The translations under genes and the position numbers were made by a program. The notes below the pieces were generated by a model. It was not told the origin of the DNA and ran no database searches. It saw only the letters and a program-made list of their open reading frames with translations. This document shows, in pieces, positions 23,241 to 31,754 of a stretch of 55,060 nucleotides of DNA. The stretch comes from Streptomyces sp. MBT53. GTDB taxonomy: Bacteria; Actinomycetota; Actinomycetes; Streptomycetales; Streptomycetaceae. Numbering within the stretch: position 1 is the first letter of the stretch; every line of letters begins with the position of its first letter. The stretch lies in assembly GCF_016654115.1 (NCBI RefSeq), contig NZ_JAEQAZ010000084.1, positions 1-55,060 of the forward strand, given 5' to 3'.

Positions 23241-23861
23241 ATGGAATCCTCGAAGCCCGCCCGGGTCCGCATCCTCGACGCCGCCCACGAGTTGATGTTC
23301 ACCGTCGGGCTGGCCCGTGCGACCACCAAGGAGATCGCGAAGGCCGCCGACTGCTCCGAAGCCGCCCTCTACAAGTACTTCGCAAGCAAGGAGGAGCTGT
23401 TCATCAGCGTCCTCTCCGAACGGCTGCCCCAGCTGACCCCGCTGCTGTACAGCCTCGCCGCCGAGCCCGGACAGCACTCCCTGGAGGACAACCTCACCGA
23501 GATCGCCCGCCAGGCGGCCCTCTTCTACGAGCAGAGCTTCCCGATCGCGGCCTCCCTGTACGCCGAGACCCAGCTCAAGCGACGCCACGACGAGGCGCTG
23601 CGACAGCTCGGCTCCGGCCCCCACAAGCCGATCGAGGCCCTCGACGCCTACCTCCGCGCCGAACAGACCGCCGGCCGCGTCCGCCGCGACGTGGACACCT
23701 TCGCCGCCGCGTCCCTCCTCCTCGGCGCCTGCGCACAGCGCGTGTTCGCCTACGAGGCGACGCAGACCGGCGTACGCCCGCCCGTGGACGAGTTCGCGCC
23801 ACGCATCGCCAGGACGCTGCTGGGCGGAATCTCCGTTGCCGAGGGCCCCTCCGGGCCGTGA
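23241..23861 (+). CDS. TetR-family regulator (divergent from the NmrA-like oxidoreductase)
   Basis: 206 residues. The DNA-binding domain reads RVRILDAAHELMFTVGLARATTKEIAKAADCSEAALYKYFASKEELFISVLSE. The C-terminal domain is of the common TetR_C type with no recognised ligand. The two GTGAG/CTCAC palindromes at 23162-23212 are the likely binding sites, controlling this gene and the oxidoreductase on the opposite strand. Confidence 0.92.
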   Translation: MESSKPARVRILDAAHELMFTVGLARATTKEIAKAADCSEAALYKYFASKEELFISVLSERLPQLTPLLYSLAAEPGQHSLEDNLTEIARQAALFYEQSFPIAASLYAETQLKRRHDEALRQLGSGPHKPIEALDAYLRAEQTAGRVRRDVDTFAAASLLLGACAQRVFAYEATQTGVRPPVDEFAPRIARTLLGGISVAEGPSGP

Positions 23862-23897
23862 TCCTTGGCGTATGAGGCACACCAAGAGGCACGCCAA

Positions 23898-24563
23898 GTG
23901 GAGCTGAGACTCACGCAGTTCAGACCCAGGATCGGTCCGCGCGAACACCGTGTCGTGCAGCCCAGGACACCGCTGCGCCACACCTCACTGCGCGACCCGG
24001 CGCCGTACGGAATGCTCATGGGGGACCATGACGGGCTGAATCGGCTGGCCGGTCTGTTCTCGTTCGCCGCCCACTCGCGGCACACCATCGTGCACGTTCC
24101 GCTGCGGGACTGCGTGCCGCCCGACGAGGGGTGCGGGGAGCTCGTCGACCTGGTGCTGGCGCACCCGGAGGCGGGGCTGCGGCCCTCCAAGTGGCCCGAG
24201 CTGCGGCGGGCGCTCAGGCACGGCACACCGCTCACCGTGGGCACGGACGAGGCACGTACCGAGCGGCACGCGCGCGCGTGGCTGGAGCGGCCGTACGACC
24301 GTGAGGAGTTGCGGCACACCACGTACGCGCGGACGTACTTCCTCATCGGCGGTCGGGACGTCCTCGCGTCCGTCTCCACCTGCTTCGCCTTCGCGGCCGG
24401 CTGGGGGCCGCGCGAGAAGCGGGTCGTCAAGGGGCACTCGGCGTGCATGGCCAGCCTGGTCGGCGAGCTGGCCCCCGACCCGGAAAGCGGGCGCTACCCC
24501 GAGGTGGCGATCTGTTTCAAGCCGTATCCGCCCTACACCCACTTCAAGAGACCGGGGCGCTGA
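23898..24563 (+). CDS. Conserved hypothetical protein
   Basis: About 221 residues, soluble, rich in Arg, His and Pro; I do not recognise the family. Visible stretches are PYGMLMGDHDGLNRLAGLFSFAAHSRHTIVHVPL, a middle RALRHGTPLTVGTDEARTERHARAWLERPYDREELRHTTYARTYFLIGG, and the end EVAICFKPYPPYTHFKRPGR. I prefer GTG 23898 (after AAGAGGC); ATA/ATG-like alternatives upstream give up to 11 more residues. Its last 20 bases overlap the 3' end of add on the opposite strand. Confidence 0.65.
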   Translation: MELRLTQFRPRIGPREHRVVQPRTPLRHTSLRDPAPYGMLMGDHDGLNRLAGLFSFAAHSRHTIVHVPLRDCVPPDEGCGELVDLVLAHPEAGLRPSKWPELRRALRHGTPLTVGTDEARTERHARAWLERPYDREELRHTTYARTYFLIGGRDVLASVSTCFAFAAGWGPREKRVVKGHSACMASLVGELAPDPESGRYPEVAICFKPYPPYTHFKRPGR

Positions 24564-25584
24564 GCCAGTCGTCGATGCCCGACAGCAGCTTGGTCTTCAT
24601 GTCCTCCGGGGCCGCTGATCCGCGTACCGACTGCCGGGCCAGTTCGGCCAGTTCGCGGTCCGAGAAGGCGTGGTAGCGGCGGGCGATCTCGTACTGGGCC
24701 GCCAGCCGGGAGCCGAACAGGAGCGGGTCGTCGGCGCCCAGCGCCAGGGGGACGCCGGCCTCGAAGAGGGTCCGTAGGGGCACGTCCTCGTGCTTCTCGT
24801 AGACGCCCAGGGCCACGTTCGACGCGGGGCACACCTCGCAGGTGATGCCCCGGTCGGCGAGGCGCTTCAGCAGCCGTGGGTCCTCCGCCGCGCGCACGCC
24901 GTGGCCGATCCGGGTGGCGTGCAGGTCGTCCAGGCAGTCGCGCACCGAGGCCGGGCCCGCCAGTTCGCCGCCGTGCGGGGCCGACAGGAGGCCGCCCTCC
25001 TGGGCGATCGCGAAGGCCCGGTCGAAGTCCCTTGCCATACCCCGGCGTTCGTCGTTCGAGAGGCCGAAACCGACCACTCCGTGGTCCGCGTACCGGACCG
25101 CCAGCCGGGCCAGCGTGCGCGCGTCCAAGGGGTGCTTCATCCGGTTCGCGGCGACCAGCACCCGCATCCCCAGCCCGGTCTCGCGGGAGGTCGTCTCCAC
25201 CGCGTCGAGGATGACCTCGAGCGCCGGGATCAGCCCGCCCAGGCGCGGCGCGTACGACGTCGGGTCCACCTGGATCTCCAGCCAGCCCGAGCCGTCCCTG
25301 ACGTCCTCCTCGGCGGCCTCGCGCACCAGGCGCTGGATGTCCTCGGGTTCCCGCAGGCACGACCGCGCGGCGTCGTACAGCCGCTGGAAACGGAACCAGC
25401 CCCGCTCGTCCGTCGCCCGCAGCCTCGGCGGCTCCCCGCTGGTCAGCGCGTCGGTCAGGGCGTCCGGCAGGCGTACGCCGTACTTGTCGGCCAGCTCCAG
25501 CACGGTGGTCGGCCGCATCGACCCGGTGAAGTGCAGGTGCAGATGGGCTTTCGGCAGTTCAGAGACATCACGTACACGCTCCAT
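24544..25584 (-). CDS. add: Adenosine deaminase
   Basis: Zinc enzyme that converts adenosine to inosine in purine salvage. 346 residues. The metal and catalytic motifs are in order: KAHLHLHFTGS (H-x-H-x-x-G), SAPHGGELAG in the place of HAGE, ATRIGHGVRA, and LALGADDPLLFG with the second-shell Asp-Asp. A leading ATG at 25584 fits the conserved start; the longer frame upstream has no family similarity. It is the divergent-side neighbour of the aminotransferase, both on the minus strand with a hairpin between them. Confidence 0.93.
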   Translation of the reverse strand: MERVRDVSELPKAHLHLHFTGSMRPTTVLELADKYGVRLPDALTDALTSGEPPRLRATDERGWFRFQRLYDAARSCLREPEDIQRLVREAAEEDVRDGSGWLEIQVDPTSYAPRLGGLIPALEVILDAVETTSRETGLGMRVLVAANRMKHPLDARTLARLAVRYADHGVVGFGLSNDERRGMARDFDRAFAIAQEGGLLSAPHGGELAGPASVRDCLDDLHATRIGHGVRAAEDPRLLKRLADRGITCEVCPASNVALGVYEKHEDVPLRTLFEAGVPLALGADDPLLFGSRLAAQYEIARRYHAFSDRELAELARQSVRGSAAPEDMKTKLLSGIDDWLSAPVS

Positions 25585-25658
25585 CCGGGAATCCTGCCGT
25601 ACGTTCCCGCCGTGCCGGTACCACTTTCCCCGATAGTGGTCTTGCTCGCACACAGCAG

Positions 25659-25688
25659 CGGGCCGCCTCCCCGGAGGGAAACGGCCCG
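25659..25688 (-). terminator. Hairpin after the aspartate aminotransferase gene
   Basis: CGGGCCG (25659-25665) pairs with CGGCCCG (25682-25688), with an inner CCTCC/GGAGG stem. Read on the minus strand it follows the aminotransferase stop by about 25 bases. A further small inverted repeat, ACCACT/AGTGGT at 25620-25640, lies upstream of add and may be an operator. Confidence 0.6.
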
Positions 25689-25713
25689 CACGCACGCGTG
25701 GAGGTACGAAAAC

Positions 25714-26940
25714 TCAGTCCGTGGCCTCCGCCAGCAGCTTCTGGATGCGGCTGACGCCCTCGACGAGGTCCTCGTCACCCAGGGCGTACGACAGCCGCAG
25801 GTAACCGGGGGTCCCGAAAGCCTCGCCCGGGACGACCGCGACCTCGGCCTCCTCCAGGATCAGCGCGGCCAGCTCGACCGAGTCCTGCGGACGCTTGCCG
25901 CGGATCTCCTTGCCGAGCAGCGCCTTGACCGACGGGTAGGCGTAGAAGGCGCCCTCGGGCTCGGGGCAGAGCACGCCGTCGATCTCGTTCAACATGTGCA
26001 CGATCGTCTTACGGCGGCGGTCGAAGGCCTCGCGCATCTCCGCCACGGCCGTCAGGTCACCGGAGACGGCGGCCAGCGCGGCGACCTGGGCGACGTTCGA
26101 GACGTTCGACGTGGCGTGCGACTGGAGGTTGGTCGCGGCCTTGACGACGTCCTTCGGGCCGATGATCCAGCCCACCCGCCAGCCGGTCATCGCGTACGTC
26201 TTGGCGACGCCGTTGACCACGATGCACTTGTCGCGCAGCTCGGGGAGGATCGCCGGCAGCGAGGTGAACTTCGCGTCGCCGTAGACGAGGTGCTCGTAGA
26301 TCTCGTCCGTCATGACCCACAGGCCGTGCTCGACGGCCCAGCGGCCGATCGCCTCGGCCTCGGCCTCGCTGTAGACGGCGCCGGTCGGGTTCGACGGCGA
26401 GACGAACAGGACGACCTTGGTGTTCTCGGTGCGGGCCGCCTCCAACTGCTCGACGGTGACGCGGTATCCGGTCGTCTCGTCGGCGACGACGTCCACGGGG
26501 ACACCGCCCGCGAGCCGGATCGACTCCGGGTACGTCGTCCAGTACGGCGCGGGGACGATGACCTCGTCGCCCGGGTCGAGGATCGCGGCGAAGGCCTCGT
26601 AGATGGCCTGCTTGCCGCCGTTGGTGACCAGGATCTGGGAGGCGTCCACCTCGTAGCCCGAGTCGCGCAGCGTCTTGGCGGCGATCGCGGCCTTCAGCTC
26701 CGGCAGACCGCCGGCCGGGGTGTAGCGGTGGTACTTGGGGTTCGAGCAGGCCTCGATCGCGGCCTGGACGACGTAGTCCGGAGTCGGGAAGTCCGGTTCA
26801 CCCGCGCCGAAGCCGATCACCGGACGTCCGGCGGCCTTGAGGGCCTTGGCCTTGGCGTCCACGGCGAGGGTGGCGGACTCGGAGATCGCGCCGACTCGGG
26901 CGGAGACCCGGCGCTCGGTGGGAGGGATTGAGGCGCTCAT
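25714..26940 (-). CDS. aspC: Aspartate aminotransferase (class I, pyridoxal phosphate)
   Basis: 408 residues, fold-type I aminotransferase of the Ib subgroup, interconverting aspartate and 2-oxoglutarate with oxaloacetate and glutamate. The N-terminus has FGAGEPDFPTP, then TNGGKQAIY (phosphate loop), SPSNPTGAVY, MTDEIYEHLVY with the Asp-x-x-Tyr pair, the Schiff-base Lys247 in VNGVAKTYAMTGWR, and the C-terminal Arg region PGYLRLSYA. The symbol is by function; orthologues carry several names. It lies directly upstream of tRNA-Trp in the opposite direction. The 258 bases between them hold presumably two divergent promoters. Confidence 0.93.
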   Translation of the reverse strand: MSASIPPTERRVSARVGAISESATLAVDAKAKALKAAGRPVIGFGAGEPDFPTPDYVVQAAIEACSNPKYHRYTPAGGLPELKAAIAAKTLRDSGYEVDASQILVTNGGKQAIYEAFAAILDPGDEVIVPAPYWTTYPESIRLAGGVPVDVVADETTGYRVTVEQLEAARTENTKVVLFVSPSNPTGAVYSEAEAEAIGRWAVEHGLWVMTDEIYEHLVYGDAKFTSLPAILPELRDKCIVVNGVAKTYAMTGWRVGWIIGPKDVVKAATNLQSHATSNVSNVAQVAALAAVSGDLTAVAEMREAFDRRRKTIVHMLNEIDGVLCPEPEGAFYAYPSVKALLGKEIRGKRPQDSVELAALILEEAEVAVVPGEAFGTPGYLRLSYALGDEDLVEGVSRIQKLLAEATD

Positions 26941-27199
26941 GGGCCCATCGTTTCAGACCGGAAACCCGCCCGGCACACCGGTTTCACAGACTGAACAGGA
27001 TCGGGCGGGCATTGAACAACCGTCCGGATTCCCGCTCCCGCCTGGGCGATCTTCCGTCGGCAATCCCCGTACAGGCACTTTCTGTTCGACGGCCGCCCCA
27101 GGAGCACGTACACTCCTACCTCGTTGGCCTTCAGCAGCCGCGCCCTACTTGGTGCACACCGAGCACCCGGGTGGATGCGGTACGTTGGGGATGTCACAA

Positions 27200-27272
27200 A
27201 GGGTCGTAGCTCAATTGGTAGAGCACCGGTCTCCAAAACCGGCGGTTGGGGGTTCAAGTCCCTCCGGCCCTG
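27200..27272 (+). tRNA. tRNA-Trp (anticodon CCA)
   Basis: Acceptor arms AGGGTCG/CGGCCCT (one T-G pair), anticodon loop CTCCAAA with anticodon CCA, T loop GTTCAAGTC, 73 bases, discriminator G. TACGTT at 27181-27186 may be its -10 box. A tRNA-Trp directly before secE-nusG is the usual actinobacterial order. Confidence 0.97.
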
Positions 27273-27387
27273 CTACACACACCTTCACCAAGAGATGTGT
27301 GCGCAGCGCATGTACGTACAGCAATGCACCGCCGTGCGGCTCAGACCGGGCGCGGCACGGCCACGACCCGGGAACAGGTGAGGATGA

Positions 27388-27675
27388 ATGGCGGACGCCG
27401 TGGGCTCCATCGACATGCCTGATGCCCAGGACGAGGTGTCGGAGTCCAAGAAGAAGGCCCGCAAGGGCGGTAAGCGCGCCAAGAAGGGCCCGCTGAAGCG
27501 ACTCGGCATCTTCTATCGCCAGATCGTCGCGGAACTCCGCAAGGTCGTCTGGCCGACGCGCAACCAGCTGACGACGTACACGACCGTCGTGATCGTCTTC
27601 GTCGTCATCATGATCGGTCTCGTGACCGTGATTGACTACGGACTGAATCACGCCGCGAAGTACGTCTTCGGCTGA
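27388..27675 (+). CDS. secE: Protein translocase subunit SecE
   Basis: Small essential subunit that clamps SecY in the SecYEG channel. 95 residues: a hydrophilic, Lys-rich N-terminus (KKKARKGGKRAKKGPLKRLG), the conserved amphipathic helix YRQIVAELRKVVWPTRNQL, and one membrane helix TTVVIVFVVIMIGLVTVIDYGL, as in other one-helix bacterial SecE proteins. The start at ATG 27388 follows CAGGTGAGG. Confidence 0.96.
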   Translation: MADAVGSIDMPDAQDEVSESKKKARKGGKRAKKGPLKRLGIFYRQIVAELRKVVWPTRNQLTTYTTVVIVFVVIMIGLVTVIDYGLNHAAKYVFG

Positions 27676-27683
27676 GGCCGGAA

Positions 27684-27715
27684 GCGAAGGGCGCCCTGAC
27701 CGGCGCCCCTTTCGC
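27684..27715 (+). terminator. Imperfect hairpin between secE and nusG
   Basis: GCGAAGGGCGCC (27684-27695) pairs with GGCGCCCCTTTCGC (27702-27715) with a small bulge. It may attenuate transcription into nusG or mark a processing point. Confidence 0.5.
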
Positions 27716-27753
27716 GTGTTCCACCCCCATGTATCCAGGAAGAAGCAGCCACC

Positions 27754-28611
27754 GTGTCTGACCCGAAGCTGAACGAGGCCGTCGAGCCGGACGAGTCCGT
27801 GGAAGACGAACTCGACATCGTCGAGGGCGCGGACGAGGACCTGGACGAGGTCGAGGCTGCGGACGCCGACGCGGGCGAGCCCGCCGAGGAAGCCGCCCTG
27901 CACGTCGAGGACGAGGACGCGGAAGCGACCGAGGATCTCGACGACGAGGACACGGCCGAGGACGACGAGGAAGAGGCCGAACCGGCCGAGCCCGTCGACC
28001 CGGTGGTCGCCCTGCGCGAGGAACTGCGTCTCCTGCCCGGCGAGTGGTACGTCATCCACACGTACGCCGGCTACGAGAACCGCGTGAAGACCAACCTGGA
28101 GCAGCGCGCCGTCTCGCTGAACGTCGAGGACTACATCTTCCAGGCCGAGGTGCCGCAGGAAGAGGTCGTCCAGATCAAGAACGGCGACCGCAAGACCATC
28201 AAGCAGAACAAGCTCCCGGGCTACGTCCTGGTCCGCATGGACCTGACGAACGAGTCCTGGGGCGTCGTCCGCAACACCCCCGGCGTCACCGGCTTCGTGG
28301 GCAACGCCTACGACCCGTACCCGCTGACCCTGGACGAGATCGTCAAGATGCTCGCCCCGGAGGCCGAGGAGAAGGCCGCCCGCGAGGCCGCCGAGGCCGA
28401 GGGCAAGCCGGTTCCGCAGCGCAAGGTCGAGGTCCAGGTGCTGGACTTCGAGGTCGGCGACTCGGTCACCGTCACCGACGGCCCGTTCGCGACGCTGCAG
28501 GCGACCATCAACGAGATCAACGCCGACTCGAAGAAGGTCAAGGGTCTCGTCGAGATCTTCGGCCGCGAGACGCCGGTCGAGCTCTCCTTCGACCAGATCC
28601 AGAAGAACTAG
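27754..28611 (+). CDS. nusG: Transcription termination/antitermination factor NusG
   Basis: Binds RNA polymerase and couples it to Rho and the ribosome. 285 residues. The first 100 residues are a strongly acidic Asp/Glu/Ala extension seen in streptomycete NusG. The NGN domain runs from WYVIHTYAGYENRVKTNLEQR with LPGYVLVRMDLTNESWGVVRNTPGVTGFVG, and the C-terminal KOW domain contains FEVGDSVTVTDGPFATLQATINEINADSKKVKGLVEIFGR. The start is GTG. A strong terminator follows, so rplKA have their own start. Confidence 0.97.
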   Translation: MSDPKLNEAVEPDESVEDELDIVEGADEDLDEVEAADADAGEPAEEAALHVEDEDAEATEDLDDEDTAEDDEEEAEPAEPVDPVVALREELRLLPGEWYVIHTYAGYENRVKTNLEQRAVSLNVEDYIFQAEVPQEEVVQIKNGDRKTIKQNKLPGYVLVRMDLTNESWGVVRNTPGVTGFVGNAYDPYPLTLDEIVKMLAPEAEEKAAREAAEAEGKPVPQRKVEVQVLDFEVGDSVTVTDGPFATLQATINEINADSKKVKGLVEIFGRETPVELSFDQIQKN

Positions 28612-28632
28612 TTCTCCCTGGACGTACGTCTT

Positions 28633-28683
28633 CCGAGCAGGTCAGACGGGCTGTCAAAAGCCTCTCTGACCTGCTCGGTTTTT
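28633..28683 (+). terminator. Intrinsic terminator after nusG
   Basis: CCGAGCAGGTCAGA (28633-28646) pairs perfectly with TCTGACCTGCTCGG (28665-28678), followed by TTTTT. The rplK promoter should lie just after; TTGGCC (28682-28687) and TATCGT (28704-28709), 16 bases apart, are a weak candidate. Confidence 0.93.
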
Positions 28684-28779
28684 GGCCGCACATGGATACC
28701 CGTTATCGTTGTGCGGTATGCCTCCATCCGGATTAACCGGACGGCGGCCGAACACTCTCACTAGGACCCGGAGAGAGCA

Positions 28780-29214
28780 ATGCCTCCCAAGAAGAAGAAG
28801 GTCACGGGGCTTATCAAGCTCCAGATCAACGCCGGTGCGGCGAACCCGGCCCCGCCGGTCGGCCCCGCGCTCGGTCAGCACGGCGTCAACATCATGGAGT
28901 TCTGCAAGGCCTACAACGCGGCGACCGAGTCGCAGCGTGGCTGGGTGATCCCGGTGGAGATCACGGTCTACGAGGACCGCTCCTTCACCTTCGTCACCAA
29001 GACTCCGCCGGCCGCGAAGATGATCCTCAAGGCCGCGGGTGTCGAGAAGGGCTCCGGCGAGCCGCACAAGACCAAGGTCGCCAAGATCACCCAGGCGCAG
29101 GTCCGCGAGATCGCCACGACCAAGCTTCCCGACCTGAACGCCAACGACCTGGACGCCGCGTCGAAGATCATCGCCGGCACCGCCCGTTCCATGGGCATCA
29201 CGGTCGAGGGCTGA
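28780..29214 (+). CDS. rplK: 50S ribosomal protein L11
   Basis: 144 residues, the standard length. It begins [46 protein letters not shown], the conserved N-terminal domain with the Pro-rich thiopeptide/RelA-facing loop, and ends in the rRNA-binding domain ([25 protein letters not shown]). GGAGAG precedes the ATG. It is transcribed with rplA. Confidence 0.98.
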
Positions 29215-29291
29215 CCTTCACCCGCAGAAGTGATTGTGGTGGGACCTGCTCGGTCCGTACCACGACTCCTCAGAACACAACAGGAGCAGTA

Positions 29292-30017
29292 GTGAGCAAG
29301 CGCAGCAAGTCTCTCCGCGCTGCGGACGCCAAGATCGACCGGGACAAGCTCTACGCCCCGCTCGAGGCCGTGCGTCTCGCCAAGGAGACCTCCACCTCCA
29401 AGTTCGACGGCACCGTCGAGGTCGCCTTCCGTCTGGGTGTCGACCCGCGCAAGGCCGACCAGATGGTCCGTGGCACCGTGAACCTCCCGCACGGCACCGG
29501 CAAGACCGCCCGGGTCCTGGTCTTCGCGACCGGTGACCGTGCCGAGGCCGCGACCGCCGCGGGCGCCGACATCGTCGGCTCCGACGAACTCATCGACGAG
29601 GTGGCGAAGGGCCGGCTGGACTTCGACGCCGTCGTCGCCACCCCGGACCTCATGGGCAAGGTCGGCCGCCTCGGCCGCGTGCTCGGTCCCCGTGGTCTCA
29701 TGCCGAACCCCAAGACCGGCACCGTGACCCCGGACGTCGCCAAGGCTGTCACCGAGATCAAGGGTGGCAAGATCGAGTTCCGCGTCGACAAGCACTCGAA
29801 CCTGCACTTCATCATCGGCAAGTCGTCCTTCGACGACACCCAGCTGGTGGAGAACTACGGCGCGGCCCTGGAGGAGATCCTCCGTCTGAAGCCGTCCGCC
29901 GCCAAGGGTCGCTACATCAAGAAGGCCGCGATCAGCACCACGATCGGCCCCGGCATTCCGCTCGACCCGAACCGCACCCGCAACCTCCTCGTCGAGGAGG
30001 ACCCGGCCGCCGTCTGA
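29292..30017 (+). CDS. rplA: 50S ribosomal protein L1
   Basis: 241 residues beginning at GTG 29292 with VSKRSKSLRAADAKIDRDKLYAPLEAVRLAKE. It shows the L1 signature LGRVLGPRGLMPNPKTGTVTPDVAKAV near residue 130. L1 forms the ribosome stalk at the E site and, in many bacteria, represses its own rplKA message. Downstream comes an inverted-repeat element and a terminator, so the transcript ends before the lipoprotein gene. Confidence 0.98.
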   Translation: MSKRSKSLRAADAKIDRDKLYAPLEAVRLAKETSTSKFDGTVEVAFRLGVDPRKADQMVRGTVNLPHGTGKTARVLVFATGDRAEAATAAGADIVGSDELIDEVAKGRLDFDAVVATPDLMGKVGRLGRVLGPRGLMPNPKTGTVTPDVAKAVTEIKGGKIEFRVDKHSNLHFIIGKSSFDDTQLVENYGAALEEILRLKPSAAKGRYIKKAAISTTIGPGIPLDPNRTRNLLVEEDPAAV

Positions 30018-30020
30018 GCC

Positions 30021-30125
30021 AGGGCCTGTCCGGCGGATCAGGTCGCAGAGAAGCAACGGTGACTGATCAGCGCCGGTGTGCGTGCCAGACCCCGCGTCTG
30101 CGACAGGATCCGCCGGACAGGCCCT
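30021..30125. mobile_element. MITE-like inverted-repeat element after rplA
   Basis: About 105 bases bounded by perfect 19-bp inverted ends (AGGGCCTGTCCGGCGGATC at 30021-30039 and its complement at 30107-30125). The pairing continues inward through GTCGCAGA/TCTGCGAC (30042-30049 and 30097-30104). There is no open frame. Streptomycete genomes carry many copies of very similar GGCCTGTCCGGCGGATC ends, as I recall. No clear target duplication was seen (left flank TGAGCC, right flank AACGCT). It could also fold as a long hairpin in the RNA. Confidence 0.6.
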
Positions 30126-30170
30126 AACGCTCACCCCGGTAGCCGCGTCGCGTACGCGTCAGAACTGGAC

Positions 30171-30210
30171 GAGCCCCGCAACCTTCGAGGTGCGGGGCTC
30201 GTCCTCTTTC
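30171..30210 (+). terminator. Terminator after the rplKA unit
   Basis: GAGCCCCGCA (30171-30180) pairs perfectly with TGCGGGGCTC (30191-30200), then GTCCTCTTTC. Confidence 0.85.
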
Positions 30211-30279
30211 GTACGGGGTGTCAGTGCCTTGCGCTAGCGTTTGAGGCAGGCACAGCAATCGCTTAGGGGTGGGGGACGG

Positions 30280-31221
30280 ATGAAGAGCAGTACCGTGCGC
30301 AGGATGGGTCTCTCGATCGCGTTGGGGACCGCGCTGGCCTCGGTGGCCGCCTGCAGTTCCACGGGCTCCTCCGGGGGCGCCGGCAAGGACGACAAGACGG
30401 TCGGCAAGGGCACGACCCATGTGAGCCCCATAGCGGCCCTGCGCACCGCCGAGCAGTCCACGGACAAGGCCGACTCCGCCAAGGTCGAGTCCTCGACGGT
30501 CCTGGGCACCCTGATGTCCATGGACGCCAAGGGCAACCTCGGCTGGAGCGACGGCATCAGCGGCACCCTCACGATGAACTACACCGGCGGCTCGATGGCC
30601 GACGCGATGCGCGCGGCGGGCAGCACCTCGATGGAGGCGCGCTATCTGCCCGACGCCTACTACGCCAAGATGGGCGAGAAGTTCGCCGCGCAGGCCGGCG
30701 GCAAGCACTGGATCAAGTACGCGTACGACGACCTCGCCAAGCTCGGCGGCAGCTCCGGCGCGTACCTCAAGGACCAGATGCAGAACTCCACCCCGAACCA
30801 GTCGGTGAAGCTCCTGCTGGCCTCCGGGGACGTCAAGAAGGTCGGTACGGAGTCGGTCCGCGGCCAGCAGACCACGCACTACTCGGGCACGGTGAACGTC
30901 GCCGACCTCGCCTCGAAGAACTCCAACCTCACCGCGAGCCAGCTCGAGGGCCTGAAGAAGCAGCTCACCTCGGCCGGTGTCTCCACGGAGCAGGTCGACA
31001 TCTGGATCAACGCCAAGGATCTGCTGGTCAAGAAGGTCGAGAAGGGCGAGATGTCGTCGGGCGAGTACAGCCAGACCGCCTACTACAGCGACTACGGCGT
31101 GAAGGTCGAGGCCACCGTGCCCCCGGCGAGCGACACCGAGGACTTCATGACGCTGCTGAAGAAGCAGGGTGTGACCCCGGGCAGCTCCGACACGGCGACC
31201 GGGTCGGGCACCAGCTCCTGA
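30280..31221 (+). CDS. Secreted lipoprotein, function unknown
   Basis: 313 residues with a lipoprotein signal MKSSTVRRMGLSIALGTALASVAAC (lipobox ASVAAC, Cys25) and a Ser/Gly-rich linker. The mature part is of the LolA/LppX-like single-domain type by its look: SAKVESSTVLG, TLTMNYTGG, EARYLPDAYYAKMGEKFA, GKHWIKYAYDDL, TTHYSGTVNVADLA and QVDIWINAKDLLVKKV. Such proteins in actinomycetes bind lipids or other hydrophobic ligands; that role is inference. Lipoprotein genes at this point between rplA and rplJ are known in other streptomycetes. Confidence 0.85.
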   Translation: MKSSTVRRMGLSIALGTALASVAACSSTGSSGGAGKDDKTVGKGTTHVSPIAALRTAEQSTDKADSAKVESSTVLGTLMSMDAKGNLGWSDGISGTLTMNYTGGSMADAMRAAGSTSMEARYLPDAYYAKMGEKFAAQAGGKHWIKYAYDDLAKLGGSSGAYLKDQMQNSTPNQSVKLLLASGDVKKVGTESVRGQQTTHYSGTVNVADLASKNSNLTASQLEGLKKQLTSAGVSTEQVDIWINAKDLLVKKVEKGEMSSGEYSQTAYYSDYGVKVEATVPPASDTEDFMTLLKKQGVTPGSSDTATGSGTSS

Positions 31222-31261
31222 GCCGCCCAACTCGCCCTGGGGCCAAGGGAATTCACGAGCG

Positions 31262-31505
31262 GCCGGTGCCGGGCTCGCCGTCCTGCTCCTCGCTGGGGGA
31301 GTGGTCGGTTGCTCGAAGCCTGCCGCGGCCATGAGCATGAGGAACTGGGCGGCAAGCACTGGCTGAAGCTCGACATGTCCGCCCTGGGCGACCTGGGGAA
31401 CAACCTCACCGCCAACGGGACCGGCGCGGCATGGACATGTGGGTCGACGGCGACCACCGCACCAAGCGGTTCCGGACGCGCGGGGCTGAGCCGTACGGGC
31501 GGATT
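31262..31505 (+). pseudogene. Decayed remnant of a second lipoprotein gene
   Basis: Pieces of a paralogue of the preceding lipoprotein survive in three different frames. The first is a signal-like stretch AGAGLAVLLLAGGVVGCSK from 31262, with lipobox VVGC. The second is GGKHWLKLDMSALGDLG from about 31346, matching GGKHWIKYAYDDLAKLG of the intact gene. The third is MDMWVDGDHRTKRF from 31431, matching the VDIWINAKDLLVKK region. The pieces are far closer together than in a full gene, so large deletions plus frameshifts are needed. Confidence 0.7.
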
Positions 31506-31534
31506 TGCTTGGGCGTGTACGGGTCCCGTACTCT
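31505..31534 (+). promoter_or_regulatory. Probable rplJL promoter
   Basis: TTGCTT (31505-31510), 18 bases, TACTCT (31529-31534). It sits right after the pseudogene and before the L10 leader, giving a leader of about 210 bases. Confidence 0.5.
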
Positions 31535-31570
31535 TCTGGAGAAGCCAAAGACCGCTGGTCGTTGCCGTGC

Positions 31571-31700
31571 CTGTCACAGGGTGTGGTGACCGAAGGATCC
31601 GCTGAACAGTGGACGACCCGCGCAGGTGAACTGGATGTGCTCCCGGAGACGTTGTTTTCGGTAGAGCTACGCCCCGTGCGCCTGCGCCGGGGCGTTTTCT
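31571..31700 (+). promoter_or_regulatory. L10 leader with attenuator hairpin
   Basis: The long structured leader before rplJ is where L10(L12)4 binds its own mRNA. It ends in a clear hairpin, ACGCCCCG (31669-31676) with CGGGGCGT (31688-31695), followed by TTTTCT, which would act as an attenuator in front of rplJ. The 5' limit is approximate. Confidence 0.6.
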
Positions 31701-31754
31701 CTGTCCCAGCCCCTTCTGAGCGGTCCTCATCACCCGGAAGGAGGCCGACGCTCT

